From Chloromonas sp. AAM2 (Eukaryota; Chlorophyta; Chlorophyceae; Chlamydomonadales; Chlamydomonadaceae), in contig QAXH01005723.1 in the NCBI GenBank assembly GCA_004335635.1, forward strand, positions 2,119 through 18,230: 16,112 bases of DNA, given 5' to 3'. This document shows, piece after piece, positions 8,631 through 16,112 of this stretch. Every line of letters begins with the position of its first letter. Position 1 is the stretch's first letter. The notes beneath the pieces were generated by a model. It searched no databases and was not told the DNA's origin. It saw nothing but the letters and a program-made list of their open reading frames with translations. A program made the translations under genes and the position numbers.

Positions 8631-11600
8631 GTGAGATTCTCGCACGTGTCTGAGGATGTCATTACCGGCTCAAGCATTTCTATGACTGACCAATGGCCTC
8701 AGCAAGGCTGCAACACATCCCATGTAGCCGCCGCATCCAGTGCATGCCATGTGGCTCCAGAGCACCGCTGAAGGATAGACAATTGATTGTGATTGAGTTT
8801 CAGCCCTGTCTCAACTTCAGCTATGTCTGTAAAGCTGGGGTGGGGCCAATACTTGGTGTGCTGCTGTACGATGGCGGCATGTGTCCTGCCCAGTGGTTGT
8901 TGCCTACTTGACCCATGTGTCACAGTCAACCCATGAGTCACAGTCAACCCATGTGTCACAATCAACCCATGAGTCAACCAGTGCACAAGTACAGCAAATC
9001 AGCCTGTCAAACTCTAGCGCTCCGTGCGGTTCATTCTGATGCTGCTTGGCACCCCAACTCTATCACGTGCTTTGCTTGTTTAGCTTCTCACGTGCCCACG
9101 TGCACGGCTAAGACTAGGTTGCATTATGTGGGCCCATAATCAATCTATCTAGCGTCTTGGATGGGATCATGCCTCCCTTGCTCAGCCTCGTCAGACAGTC
9201 ACCACTCCCTTGTGCTGCTGATGAGGTCAGTTTGTTTCTTTACCTCAGACACGTGCATCTCTCTCCTACACGTTTCTTCCCTGTCCCCTGTAGGAGATCA
9301 TGCTTGACAAGGGGGCCGATCACAGCGCCCGGTGGCTGGCCTCGGTGCAGATGAAGAACATTGTCACAAAGTACTGGAGAAGCAGGCCGGACCCAAGGTC
9401 TGTTAAACATACCAAGCTGTGGGTGACGAGGCACAGTACAACACAGAATAACAAGTTGTGGGTGGCTATGTGCACATGCGTTCAGACATAATGTACTAAG
9501 TTGCGGTTTTTATATGAAGCAATTGCACAAACACTCGACAATCTGTTCGACACGCAAACAGTGTTCAAGAGACGGCTTGGCATTCATGTGCCATGCCTTG
9601 CATAGTACTTTGGGTGACCGGCTAAGCAGCTTTCTCCACAGTCAGCGAGCAAGTACACAAGAAACACATTTTTAAGTCATGGGAGCCCTACCAATGGGCA
9701 CAAATGTTAGCGAACACCAGGCGTTCTTGATATTGAGAATCCAAACACTCGTCGTTTCAAATGCAGGTCCATAGGTGGTGAGGAGAAGGCCCACCTGCGC
9801 TCACGCCTACCACAGCTAGTGGTACAGGATGATAACCAGGTAGAGTGAGGGTGTACAATGGTTACACATGGTCGTTATAGGGTGGTTATAGGGATATGCG
9901 AATTATACTACATAATGTTTGATTCTTCAGTGCACATGAGTTGAGAGATATCTTAGATTTCAAAAAGCAGCACATATACACACTATTGTGTCTAGCTGCA
10001 GTACAGTGGGTTAAAGCATGAAAAGCCATGTGATGATGATGATGATGATGATGATATACCCTATCTATGTCTATCTATGTCTATCTATCTATCTATCTAT
10101 CTATCTACATGTATACACACACATGAATTAGGTTCAACCTTGCAGCCGATGAGGCTGCTTGTGTATCCCATGGTCAGGTTCACTTTCCTCCGTGTCCTGC
10201 ACAGATCGCAGTCCAGGTTGCGCTGACCTGGGCCAAGGTGGCCCGGCAGGACTACCCCTCGGACTGGCCGGGGCTGTTCACTGACCTGCTGACAATGCTG
10301 TCAGCACCAGGGACGACACAGGTAGGCCACCACTTCCATGGTTTTGGCAGCAGGAGACTTTCACTGATGAGCCCACGGCTGATGCCTGAACAAGCTGGAC
10401 AGCAGCAGCGGATTCTTTTCAGGAGAATGCTGTTGTTGACAGCAGACAGGACTACCATAAGCTTGGCGTGTGTGTCCAACCAGCACATCCTTCGGCAATG
10501 GTGTTCCTCTGGCATCTTGCTCACGTATTTGGATCTTTTATGCATGTTTTAGTTGGCTGTGCGGCGTGCTCTGCTTGTGGTCCACCACACGACCAAGGAA
10601 CTGGCCACCAAGAGGCTGGCTGCAGACCAACGCAACTTCGCACAGGTGTGCACACCGGCAGTGGTTCACTTGCCGGCAAGGGTGTGGTTCCAGCAATTTG
10701 GTGAAATTGTTGATGGCTGTGGCTGTATCTGAGATTAGCAGCCAATCTGCATGGCGGAGGGCGGTGAACGATGCAAGCCTTAGAAGTACCGGCACTGACC
10801 TGACGCACAGGCTACCTATCACCGCTGCTATCTACGCATGGCATAGGCTTGGCTTCAAAACAAGGGCAAGAAACCAGGTAGGAGGAGAGGGATCAGCAAA
10901 GGCAAGGTGAAGCAGGAGTCCAAGCTCGTGCGGGAGCAGATAATGACAGTTCAGGACACAGTATGGCACAGTATTGGCACAGTATTGGCTGGGACTGCCA
11001 TTGTGGTTTGGCAAACTTTCCGTTCAACGGATGAACAGTCAGACATTGCTTATGCACAGCGTTGCTTCCTTGTTTTGTATTACTCCTGACTGGTTCGTGA
11101 TCTGAATAGTGATCCAACATCCTGGTGCTGCTGATCTGGTTTGTGTTTCAACCCATGTGCAGGTGGCTGCCCAGCTGTTTCCCCCCGTGTGGTCCCAGTG
11201 GTGTGCTGACACAGCAGCCCTGCTGGCAGGCCTGCCAGTGGTGCTGGCAGAAACTGCCCCCCCTCACGCAGCAGCCCAGCAGCTTCTTCTAACCACCGAA
11301 CGATGGCTGCTGCTGCTCAAGGTCAGGCTTAGAGTGGTCAAAGGTGGTCGGTCAGATTGGCTAGGTTGTAAGTGACTAGGTTGATAATTGGTTAGGTTGT
11401 AATCGTTGGCTATCAATTACCATGTCTGGTTGGTCACGTCGGTGGTTGGTCAAGGGGATTGGCTAAACATTCCTGTCGCACGGGCTGCTCTCACACTGCT
11501 CAAGTGTTCGCATTGGCTCGAAGACATTATTTGTATAGGTCAAGCTTGCGCTGGCAGGGCATCTCGTGTATGTCACTCTGGCTACTTGGTCAATGTGTCA

Positions 11601-14600
11601 TGTTGTCCTGCTGCTTCCCGGACCCCAGCAAGCTCTGCAGACACTTACTTACTGCCGGGGAACTTACTTATTTCCGGGGAACCCCAGCAAGCTCTGCAGA
11701 CAACACCACCTTGTCCCATCTCACTGCTCTTCAGGTTCTGCGTCATTTGCTTGTGTTCGGTCACGTGAGCGATCACAAGTCCCTGCAGCCCGTGCAGGAG
11801 GTCAGCGTGTGCGCGCCGGCAATGCTACAGGTTAGTGGGGCGGACAATCCTTTCACAAGTCCCTGCAGCCCGTGCAGGAGGTCAGCGTGTGCGCGCCGGC
11901 AATGCTACAGGTTAGTGGGGCGGACAATGCTGCATCGGAGAAAGAGAGATTTCCACTGCCTACAGAGATTTCCACTGCCTAGAGAGATTTCCGCTGCCTT
12001 GAGATCACCTCAAGGGTTGCTCAGATGTTGCTGCTTGATACGAGGGAGAGTCATTCACGTACATTTACATTTTCCATGTGCAAGTCAACCTTGAACGATT
12101 GCCTTCAGATATCTGGCAGCTGTGTGGGGTATTATGGCTTATGGGCGCAATAAGGGAACAAAGGCAAAGTTGGACGCTCCCTTCTTTTGCTCAGGGTTGG
12201 TCATGACGGTGTTCAGCCCCGTCTCTTGCATGGCTAGCTAGCGCTTGCACTTGGTGCCCATGGGCCCCTGCTGTGATTGCGGGCCAGAAGGCGCAAGATT
12301 GCATGGGGCGAATGCTCTACACTAGACTTCACTGTGGCTTCACTGTGCTGTGCAAGTTTAGTAAGCAATCAAATGTAGTGCTCCTCCCTATCCTTCCCCT
12401 CTATAATCCCCGCCTGCTGCGGCTTTGTGTATTTATATGTATAACACAAACACTCCAAGACAAAAAATCGGTCACCACACGCAACAAGTATCAATGAACA
12501 CGAGCTAGTTTGAAGTCACTATAACCCAAAAACAATGTCTATGCAATGCTACAGGCCACTATCAAAACTGTCGGACAATGCGCTTGATCCTCTGTTCTTT
12601 TGTGTTGCCACCCCACTTGCAGCATGGCTGCATGCTTGGCCGCAGGCACCTGCACAGCACATAAACATAATAAGGTAACCTCACACGTGGATTGCTGCCT
12701 GCTGTGCACCCCCAGGCTCTTCAGCAGCTAGTGGCTCTGCGACCCGCCAGCCCCTCGCGGACACACTCAGCGGCAGGTAGGCCTAACGTGATGTTGATTC
12801 ATACCTTATCATTATTATACCTTATTTTCTACCTTACCTTATTATACCTTGTTTATTCATACCTTGTCACTTTTCACACCTTATGTTTTCAACAGGACTA
12901 CCATAGTACAGGAGGCAGGCAACTGCATGCCTTTCTTCACAACAGTGGCCTGTTGTTAATTCAATATCGGACACATGTCGGACGCAGGTAGGACGAACAT
13001 GACTGAACAAGCCAAGGGTGCAGGCAAGGGATGGACTTGCACCAGCAATTCTGACAATTGCTTTTTGTTTTTTGCTGTTTGCCCCTTGAAGTTGCCTTCT
13101 GTTGCTCAGGGTTTGTCAGGACGGTATCCAGCCTCGTCTCTTGCATGGCTTGCGAGCGTTCACGCTCAGTGCATGTGGGGCCCCCTGATGCAATCAATAT
13201 GTATTACTTGAACGGCTCGCCCTGTACCGTTGGATCGCCCTGTATCATCTATTTCCGTGCTCGGAGCAGGACAGGGCGGCACCCACCCCGTTCCCAATCC
13301 TGTGACGCGCCCCTGGTAGACACAGATAAGAACTTGCATAGATTGCACCAGATGTTTGCAACTCCTCGTTGTTTTCTCATCGGATGACTCCAGGGCTCCC
13401 CAGCCCACCCCCATTGAGAGTAAAACCCCCTTTTGTCGCTGTTCCATCAGCAGGTGACCACAGCGCCCCTCGCCCCAACCCCAGCCCGCAGCGCAACCAG
13501 CTGATAGCCATGTTGGACCGAGGGCTGCTCAAACTGTCCAAGGTGGTGGTGGCACTGCAAGAAGCACACCCATGGTGCGTGGCTACCTGGCCGGCTCTGG
13601 CAAGTGGTTGGTGTGTGCTAGGTTACTTTCTATCTGCATACAGAATCCTAACGTAATCGTTGTTTTCGTCTGCAACACCTCACTACATGCACCGCACCGC
13701 TGTCTGTCTGTGACACACTCTACTGCGCACGTGTGTGTGCGTGCAGGTCGTTCCATGCGTGTGGCGTGCTACTACCCATGTTGTCATTCTGTTGTGACCA
13801 GGTGAGCAGCGAGTGCATGGGGATGTCATCACCAGCATCAGCATCATTGTATGGCTTGTTGATTACTGCGGTTTCGCGGTGCTGCAGACCAAGCAGTCTA
13901 GGCGTTGCCATCCGCCTACATCACATCCCTAAGCATGATGGGCGGGTTGCCTGAAAGTGTTTCCTGACATTGGTCATCAAAAGGGTGTTGGCAAGGTGTC
14001 ATCACATGGTGGCCTTAACATTTCTTGGCACTGGTATGTCTTTGCTTTGTTATGTCATCACAATCAGCATTTGTACGCCGCTCGGCCCAGCATTCTGCTT
14101 TGTGGACCTGCTGCCCGTTACATTCGTTTGTCGATTTTGTTGGTTGCAGTTGGTTGCCCACCAGGGCCAGGGCGGAGGTGTGGCCGCCGCTTCCAGTGCA
14201 TGGGAGCGATACCTCATTCAGTGCATGTCGTTCATATCTGCCACCCTCAGCTGCCCGGCCTATCGGGGCAAATCATCTGGAGGTTCGGACCTGACTGCCC
14301 ATGAACAGGTGTGTGCATGCATGACCATCACGTGGTAGGCTGGGGCCACGTCTGTTTGTCTGTTATTTCATCACGGATTTCTGCTCTTCCAAATGGAATC
14401 CTCGATCGTATCTCCTTCATATCAATGTTCACTGACAATGGGATTATTAATCGATGCTAGACCCGCGGTAACCTTGGCATGAAGGTTTGACATGCAGCCC
14501 TCATATCATCATGCTCAGGCGCAATTATTAATATGTCAAGTTCATGCAAACGGAAAACCAGACACAACACGAGTAACTTATGTTGTGTCTGATTTTCCAA

Positions 14601-15885
14601 AACGCTGCAACTCGTGATTTTCCACATGCTGCAACTCGTGACGAGTTGCAGCATGTGCAGAGGTGGCTTTCCCAGCATTGACCTCTTTCGCTCAACCCTT
14701 GACCCGCTTTAGGGCTGGGCATGCTTAACCACTACATGGGCTGGCATGGGTCTATGTTGTATGGTTTTGTAGTGTGTTGTATGATGCCACATAGGGCAGG
14801 CCGTCACATGAGACGGAAAAAGATGGACATGACCATCATGACAGATAGTAGGCACATTGCTGACATGTGGTTCTTTGTTATTGTTATTACGTTGTTAAGC
14901 AGGCGGCAACTACGTTGTGAAACAGAGCAGTTCTTCATTGCCATGCAGGACACTCCCCACCGCGTGCTGGCCGCTGAGGTGTCTGGGTCCCTTTCCTCCT
15001 GGTGGGACGACAAGCGCCTCACGGGCCTGGCACGCGCCCTGGTCATGGGCTATGGCAGGCTCACGGTGAGCTGGTCCACGGATGGCGCTCATCTCTTCTA
15101 ATTCATTGCTTCATATCTTTGCAGCTCTTCTTCTGTCCGTGTCTGCCTGCCTGCCTGCTTGCCTGTCTGTCTGTCTGTCTGTTTGTTTGTGGGCTGTGCG
15201 TTTCCTGATGACTGTGCAGCATTTGTTGCCCCTCAGTTACTGTCATCACATGCTTTGCCACGTTTTTCAGGCACGTGACCTGGAGCAGTGGGCAACAGCC
15301 AGCGAGGAGTTCTACCATGCTGGCGACATCAGCGGGTGAGCACCTTCGGTCTCCGAATGCAACATGTGACAAAACTGCCCCTACAGCACCTGTGCATGCT
15401 GAGTACGCTGGGTGCAGCAGTGCGGCATTTGCTGTCACATCAAACAGCAACGAGGGCACGAACACCGAACAACCCAATCTGATGGTTGCTGATTGTTCGT
15501 GCCAGAAGAAGTCTGATGGCTCGTGTGTGGTTCATGCTTGGGTTTACAGGGATGTATGACAGCTTATCATTGACGAATTCAGCTGCTATTACAGTGCAGT
15601 GAATGTTGCCATAGGCATGTGATGGGCGAGCCCTTACACGACACACTGCTGGGTGCTGACTCAAACATATGCAACCATGCTTGTTGTGACAGATACGCAT
15701 GTGGTCACACAAACCATGCACGTGCAGGTGGCAGGAACACGTCGGCCCGGCTGCTGAGGCGTTATTCCTGGTGCTGCTGACCACACAGCGGGCGCTACTG
15801 GGCCCCCTGGTGATTCAGTTACTGAGGGATGCGGGGCTGGCCTGCCCCTTGGAGACGCTCACAACACACCCGGAAGCACTGCCCG
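8472..15885 (+). CDS. IPO11: Importin-11 (karyopherin-beta, Kap120-type), 5' part, exons 1-14
   Basis: This is a nuclear import receptor: it binds cargo in the cytosol, passes the pore, and releases cargo on binding RanGTP. Known animal IPO11 cargoes include ubiquitin-conjugating enzyme UBE2E3 and ribosomal protein L12. Fourteen exons join in phase to give about 512 residues. Residues 30-110 form the importin-beta N-terminal domain: AEAHLVGMEQRPGF, then SARWLASVQMKNIVTKYW, then GGEEKAHLRSRL. Residues 113-140 follow the IPO11 pattern IA.QVA...AKVAR.D.P..WP. Residues 157-182 (VHHTTKELATKRLAADQRNF) match a distinctive IPO11 stretch. Further matches are WLLLLKVLRHLLVFGHVSDH, HPWSF, WERYLIQCM and LEQWATASEEFY. 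Human IPO11 has about 975 residues, so roughly 45% is present; the gene continues beyond the right edge. Met codons at 8472, 8484 and 8505 are all in frame; 8505 aligns best with animal starts, while 8484 and 8505 both have an A at -3 and a G at +4. Confidence 0.93.
8631..9293 (+). other. Intron 1 of IPO11 (663 nt)
   Basis: Contains the 18-bp tandem repeat at 8911-8976. Nothing else recognised; exon 1 and exon 2 join in phase 0 within one HEAT repeat. Confidence 0.7.
8911..8976. repeat. 18-bp tandem repeat, 3.7 copies (IPO11 intron 1)
   Basis: Units of ACCCATGTGTCACAGTCA at 8911, 8929, 8947 and 8965 alternate between ATGTGTCA and ATGAGTCA, giving a 36-bp higher-order period. TGAGTCA is an AP-1/bZIP-like core, probably by chance. 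Confidence 0.9.
9294..9397 (+). CDS. IPO11: IPO11 exon 2
   Basis: Acceptor CCCCTGTAG, donor CCAAG|GTCTGT (phase 0 in, 2 out). Codes for EIMLDKGADHSARWLASVQM then KNIVTKYWRSR, the core of the importin-beta N-terminal domain with its RWLA and YW signature residues. Confidence 0.93.
9767..9839 (+). CDS. IPO11: IPO11 exon 3
   Basis: Acceptor AAATGCAG, donor ACCAG|GTAGAG (phase 2 in, 0 out). Codes for SIGGEEKAHLRSRLPQLVVQ then DDNQ, matching the EEK...LR motif that closes the N-terminal domain. Confidence 0.92.
10031..10107. repeat. (TGA)n then (CTAT)n compound microsatellite
   Basis: TGA units at 10031-10055, then CTATCTATGT units grading into CTAT at 10061-10107, all in IPO11 intron 3. Confidence 0.95.
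10205..10321 (+). CDS. IPO11: IPO11 exon 4
   Basis: Acceptor CCTGCACAG, donor ACACAG|GTAGGC, phase 0 both sides. Codes for IAVQVALTWAKVARQDYPSD followed by WPGLFTDLLTML, a conserved HEAT repeat with the DYPSDWP turn typical of karyopherins. Confidence 0.94.
10553..10645 (+). CDS. IPO11: IPO11 exon 5
   Basis: Acceptor CATGTTTTAG, donor GCACAG|GTGTGC, phase 0 both sides. Codes for LAVRRALLVVHHTTKELATK then RLAADQRNFAQ. The LATKRLAADQ stretch is close to animal IPO11 and is the best single argument for IPO11 over other karyopherins. Confidence 0.93.
10958..10989. repeat. ACAGTATTGGC tandem repeat, about 3 copies
   Basis: A short imperfect 11-12 bp repeat in IPO11 intron 5. Confidence 0.7.
11163..11321 (+). 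CDS. IPO11: IPO11 exon 6
   Basis: Acceptor CATGTGCAG, donor CTCAAG|GTCAGG, phase 0. Codes for VAAQLFPPVWSQWCADTAAL, an Ala/Pro loop, and LLLTTERWLLLLK, matching the helix before the LRKL motif in animal IPO11. Confidence 0.92.
11622..11702. repeat. Direct repeat in IPO11 intron 6
   Basis: A 22-bp sequence beginning ACCCCAGCAAGCTCTGCAG occurs at 11622-11643 and exactly again at 11681-11702. Between them, CTTACTT...CCGGGGAA is also repeated. Confidence 0.8.
11735..11830 (+). CDS. IPO11: IPO11 exon 7
   Basis: Acceptor CTGCTCTTCAG, donor CTACAG|GTTAGT, phase 0. Codes for VLRHLLVFGHVSDHKSLQPV then QEVSVCAPAMLQ. The last 58 nt and the donor are duplicated 80 nt downstream (see the repeat at 11773-11928). 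Confidence 0.92.
11773..11928 (+). repeat. 76-bp duplication spanning an exon-intron boundary
   Basis: Bases 11773-11848 recur without change at 11853-11928 (offset 80). Each copy holds the last 58 nt of IPO11 exon 7, the CTACAG|GTTAGT donor and 18 nt of intron. Only the first donor keeps exon 7 in phase with exon 8. Confidence 0.93.
11944..12000. repeat. 19-bp tandem repeat, 3 copies (IPO11 intron 7)
   Basis: Three copies of a GAGATTTCCACTGCCT-type unit spaced by 19 nt, with one A-to-G change in the third copy. Confidence 0.85.
12171..12282 (-). repeat. Dispersed repeat copy D (IPO11 intron 7)
   Basis: Shares CAGGGTTGGTCATGACGGT, CCCCGTCTCTTGCATGGCT and a GGGCC(C)CCTG tail with the copy at 13086-13196. 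On the minus strand its core resembles ACCGYCCTGACCWACCCTGA, as also seen at 7113 and 3733. Confidence 0.65.
12716..12776 (+). CDS. IPO11: IPO11 exon 8
   Basis: Acceptor CACCCCCAG, donor GGCAG|GTAGGC (phase 0 in, 1 out). Codes for ALQQLVALRPASPSRTHSAA, which completes the helix begun in exon 7 and adds a Ser-rich loop where animal IPO11 also has a loop. Confidence 0.85.
12800..12890. repeat. Degenerate ATACCTTATT repeats (IPO11 intron 8)
   Basis: An AT-rich stretch with about seven irregular copies of an (AT)ACCTTRTT motif. It looks like slippage-derived simple sequence. Confidence 0.6.
13086..13196 (-). repeat. Dispersed repeat copy E (IPO11 intron 8)
   Basis: About 75% alike to 12171-12282 by eye, over about 110 nt. 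The minus-strand open frame through it (12961-13197) is probably an accident of the repeat and not a gene. Confidence 0.65.
13454..13574 (+). CDS. IPO11: IPO11 exon 9
   Basis: Donor CCATG|GTGCGT (phase 1 in, 2 out). Codes for a Pro-rich loop, then QLIAMLDRGLLKLSKVVVAL then QEAHP. The acceptor is a tandem CAGCAG: cutting after 13453 gives this exon, cutting after 13450 adds one Ala codon in frame. Confidence 0.9.
13747..13801 (+). CDS. IPO11: IPO11 exon 10 (short)
   Basis: Acceptor TGCGTGCAG, donor ACCAG|GTGAGC, 55 nt (phase 2 in, 0 out). The split Trp codon restores HPW, followed by SFHACGVLLPMLSFCCDQ, matching HPFSF...L..SL.F in animal IPO11. Confidence 0.87.
14150..14308 (+). CDS. IPO11: IPO11 exon 11
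   Basis: Acceptor GTTGGTTGCAG, donor AACAG|GTGTGT, phase 0. Codes for a Gly/Ala loop, then SAWERYLIQCMSFISATLSC and PAYRGKSSGG. WERYLIQCM aligns with FERFIVQCM of human IPO11. Confidence 0.93.
14552..14598. repeat. Hairpin in IPO11 intron 11
   Basis: Arms 14552-14569 and 14581-14598 pair over 18 bp with one mismatch, around an 11-nt loop. The core is AGACACAACA against TGTTGTGTCT. Confidence 0.85.
14623..14657. repeat. Perfect palindrome in IPO11 intron 11
   Basis: The arm CACATGCTGCAACTCGT (14623-14639) is followed by one central G and its exact reverse complement (14641-14657). It sits at the end of two direct near-copies of a GATTTTCCA...GCTGCAACTCGT unit at 14591-14615 and 14616-14639, so the pattern is copy, copy, inverted copy. 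Confidence 0.9.
14949..15065 (+). CDS. IPO11: IPO11 exon 12
   Basis: Acceptor GCCATGCAG, donor TCACG|GTGAGC, phase 0. Codes for DTPHRVLAAEVSGSLSSWWD followed by DKRLTGLARALVMGYGRLT, a HEAT helix pair corresponding to the LTEICRRLVSHY region of human IPO11. Confidence 0.9.
15141..15190. repeat. (CTGC)n/(CTGT)n/(TTGT)n microsatellite
   Basis: Tetranucleotide run in IPO11 intron 12, grading from TGCC through TGTC to TTTG units, about 80 nt before the exon 13 acceptor. Confidence 0.92.
15271..15335 (+). CDS. IPO11: IPO11 exon 13
   Basis: Acceptor CGTTTTTCAG, donor AGCGG|GTGAGC, 65 nt (phase 0 in, 2 out). Codes for ARDLEQWATASEEFYHAGDI, matching the L..WEEDPE.F acidic segment of IPO11. Confidence 0.9.
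15728..15885 (+). CDS. IPO11: IPO11 exon 14 (last in window)
   Basis: Acceptor CACGTGCAG, donor CCCG|GTGAGA (phase 2 in, 1 out). Codes for WQEHVGPAAEALFLVLLTTQ then RALLGPLVIQLLRDAG, matching LRPCTEVLF and the following helix. The coding sequence continues past the right edge. Confidence 0.91.
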
Positions 15886-16007
15886 GTGAGAGGATTGTTT
15901 GTTGCATACACATATATACATATACACATATTCATATAGACAAGTGATGTGACAGGTGCCGTGTGAGCTATTGTGAGTTGATTTGTCACATCAGAGGCAA
16001 TCACTCA

Positions 16008-16112
16008 CTATCCGGTGGGTCGGAGCAGCACATGGCTATCCGGTGGGTCGGAGCAGCACATGGCTATCCGGTGGGTCGGAGCAGCACATGGCTATCCGGT
16101 GGGTCGGAGCAG
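16008..16112. repeat. 28-bp minisatellite at the right edge (IPO11 intron 14)
   Basis: Units start at 16008, 16036, 16064 and 16092, are identical over the visible length, begin CTATCCGGTGGGTCGGAGCA, and continue past the window. There are no spacers between units. Confidence 0.95.

Larger units (their letters stand above)
11831..12715 (+). other. Intron 7 of IPO11 (885 nt, longest)
   Basis: Holds the second copy of the 76-bp duplication, the 19-bp repeat and dispersed repeat copy D. No exon is missing here, since the helix of exon 7 continues directly in exon 8. Confidence 0.7.

Noticed and set aside
11459..12094. Plus-strand 211-codon frame across IPO11 exon 7
   Set aside because: It is out of frame with the importin reading of exon 7 and owes its length to the 76-bp duplication; the conserved frame is the other one.
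12961..13197. Minus-strand 78-codon frame containing MQETRLDTVLTNPEQ
   Set aside because: It lies in IPO11 intron 8 and coincides with a dispersed repeat copy; the matching stretch at 12171-12282 is a repeat as well.
16008..16112. CRISPR-like array of 28-bp repeats
   Set aside because: Units abut directly with no spacers, and the context is a eukaryotic intron. It is a minisatellite.
1..16112. tRNA, rRNA, transposase or reverse-transcriptase genes
   Set aside because: I saw no cloverleaf-like gene, rRNA motif or mobile-element protein in any frame.

Overview
This window looks like nuclear DNA of a green alga, probably chlorophycean. It holds two large, intron-rich protein-coding genes arranged head to head, with about 270 bases between their start codons. 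The algal assignment rests on four things seen here: many small exons (about 55-530 nt) separated by 172-885 nt introns; GT-AG splice sites whose acceptors mostly end in GCAG or TGCAG, as in volvocine algae; a TGTAA poly(A)-type signal after the minus-strand gene; and Ala/Gln/Gly-rich low-complexity exons. I cannot name the species. No prokaryotic operon, CRISPR array, rRNA or tRNA was recognised.

Region 1-290 is the 3' flank of the minus-strand gene and includes a TGTAA at 183-187. Region 291-8201 (minus) is a gene with about 12 exons coding for roughly 850 aa (about 950 aa if the first intron is not removed). Every junction from the exon ending at 7516 down to the stop codon at 291 is phase-compatible, so the gene model is strong, but I do not recognise the family. 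The protein is mainly low-complexity and helical, with a short N-terminal segment that loosely resembles a histone-fold helix. Region 8202-8471 is a compact bidirectional promoter.

Region 8472-15885 (plus) is the 5' part of an importin-11 (IPO11/Kap120-type karyopherin-beta) gene. Fourteen consecutive exons, all phase-compatible, give about 512 residues that follow the N-terminal 45% of animal IPO11 in order. The gene runs off the right edge inside intron 14, which begins a 28-bp minisatellite.

The introns carry most of the other structure: a hairpin with 23-bp perfect arms at 6051-6202, a fold-back cluster at 14552-14657, an imperfect dispersed repeat family (copies near 851, 3733, 7113, 12171 and 13086), several minisatellites and microsatellites, and a 76-bp duplication that copies the end of IPO11 exon 7 together with its 5' splice site. 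No functional link between the two genes is evident beyond the shared promoter. I see no convincing novel biological system; the items worth a second look are the unrecognised gene, the intronic hairpin and the splice-site duplication.
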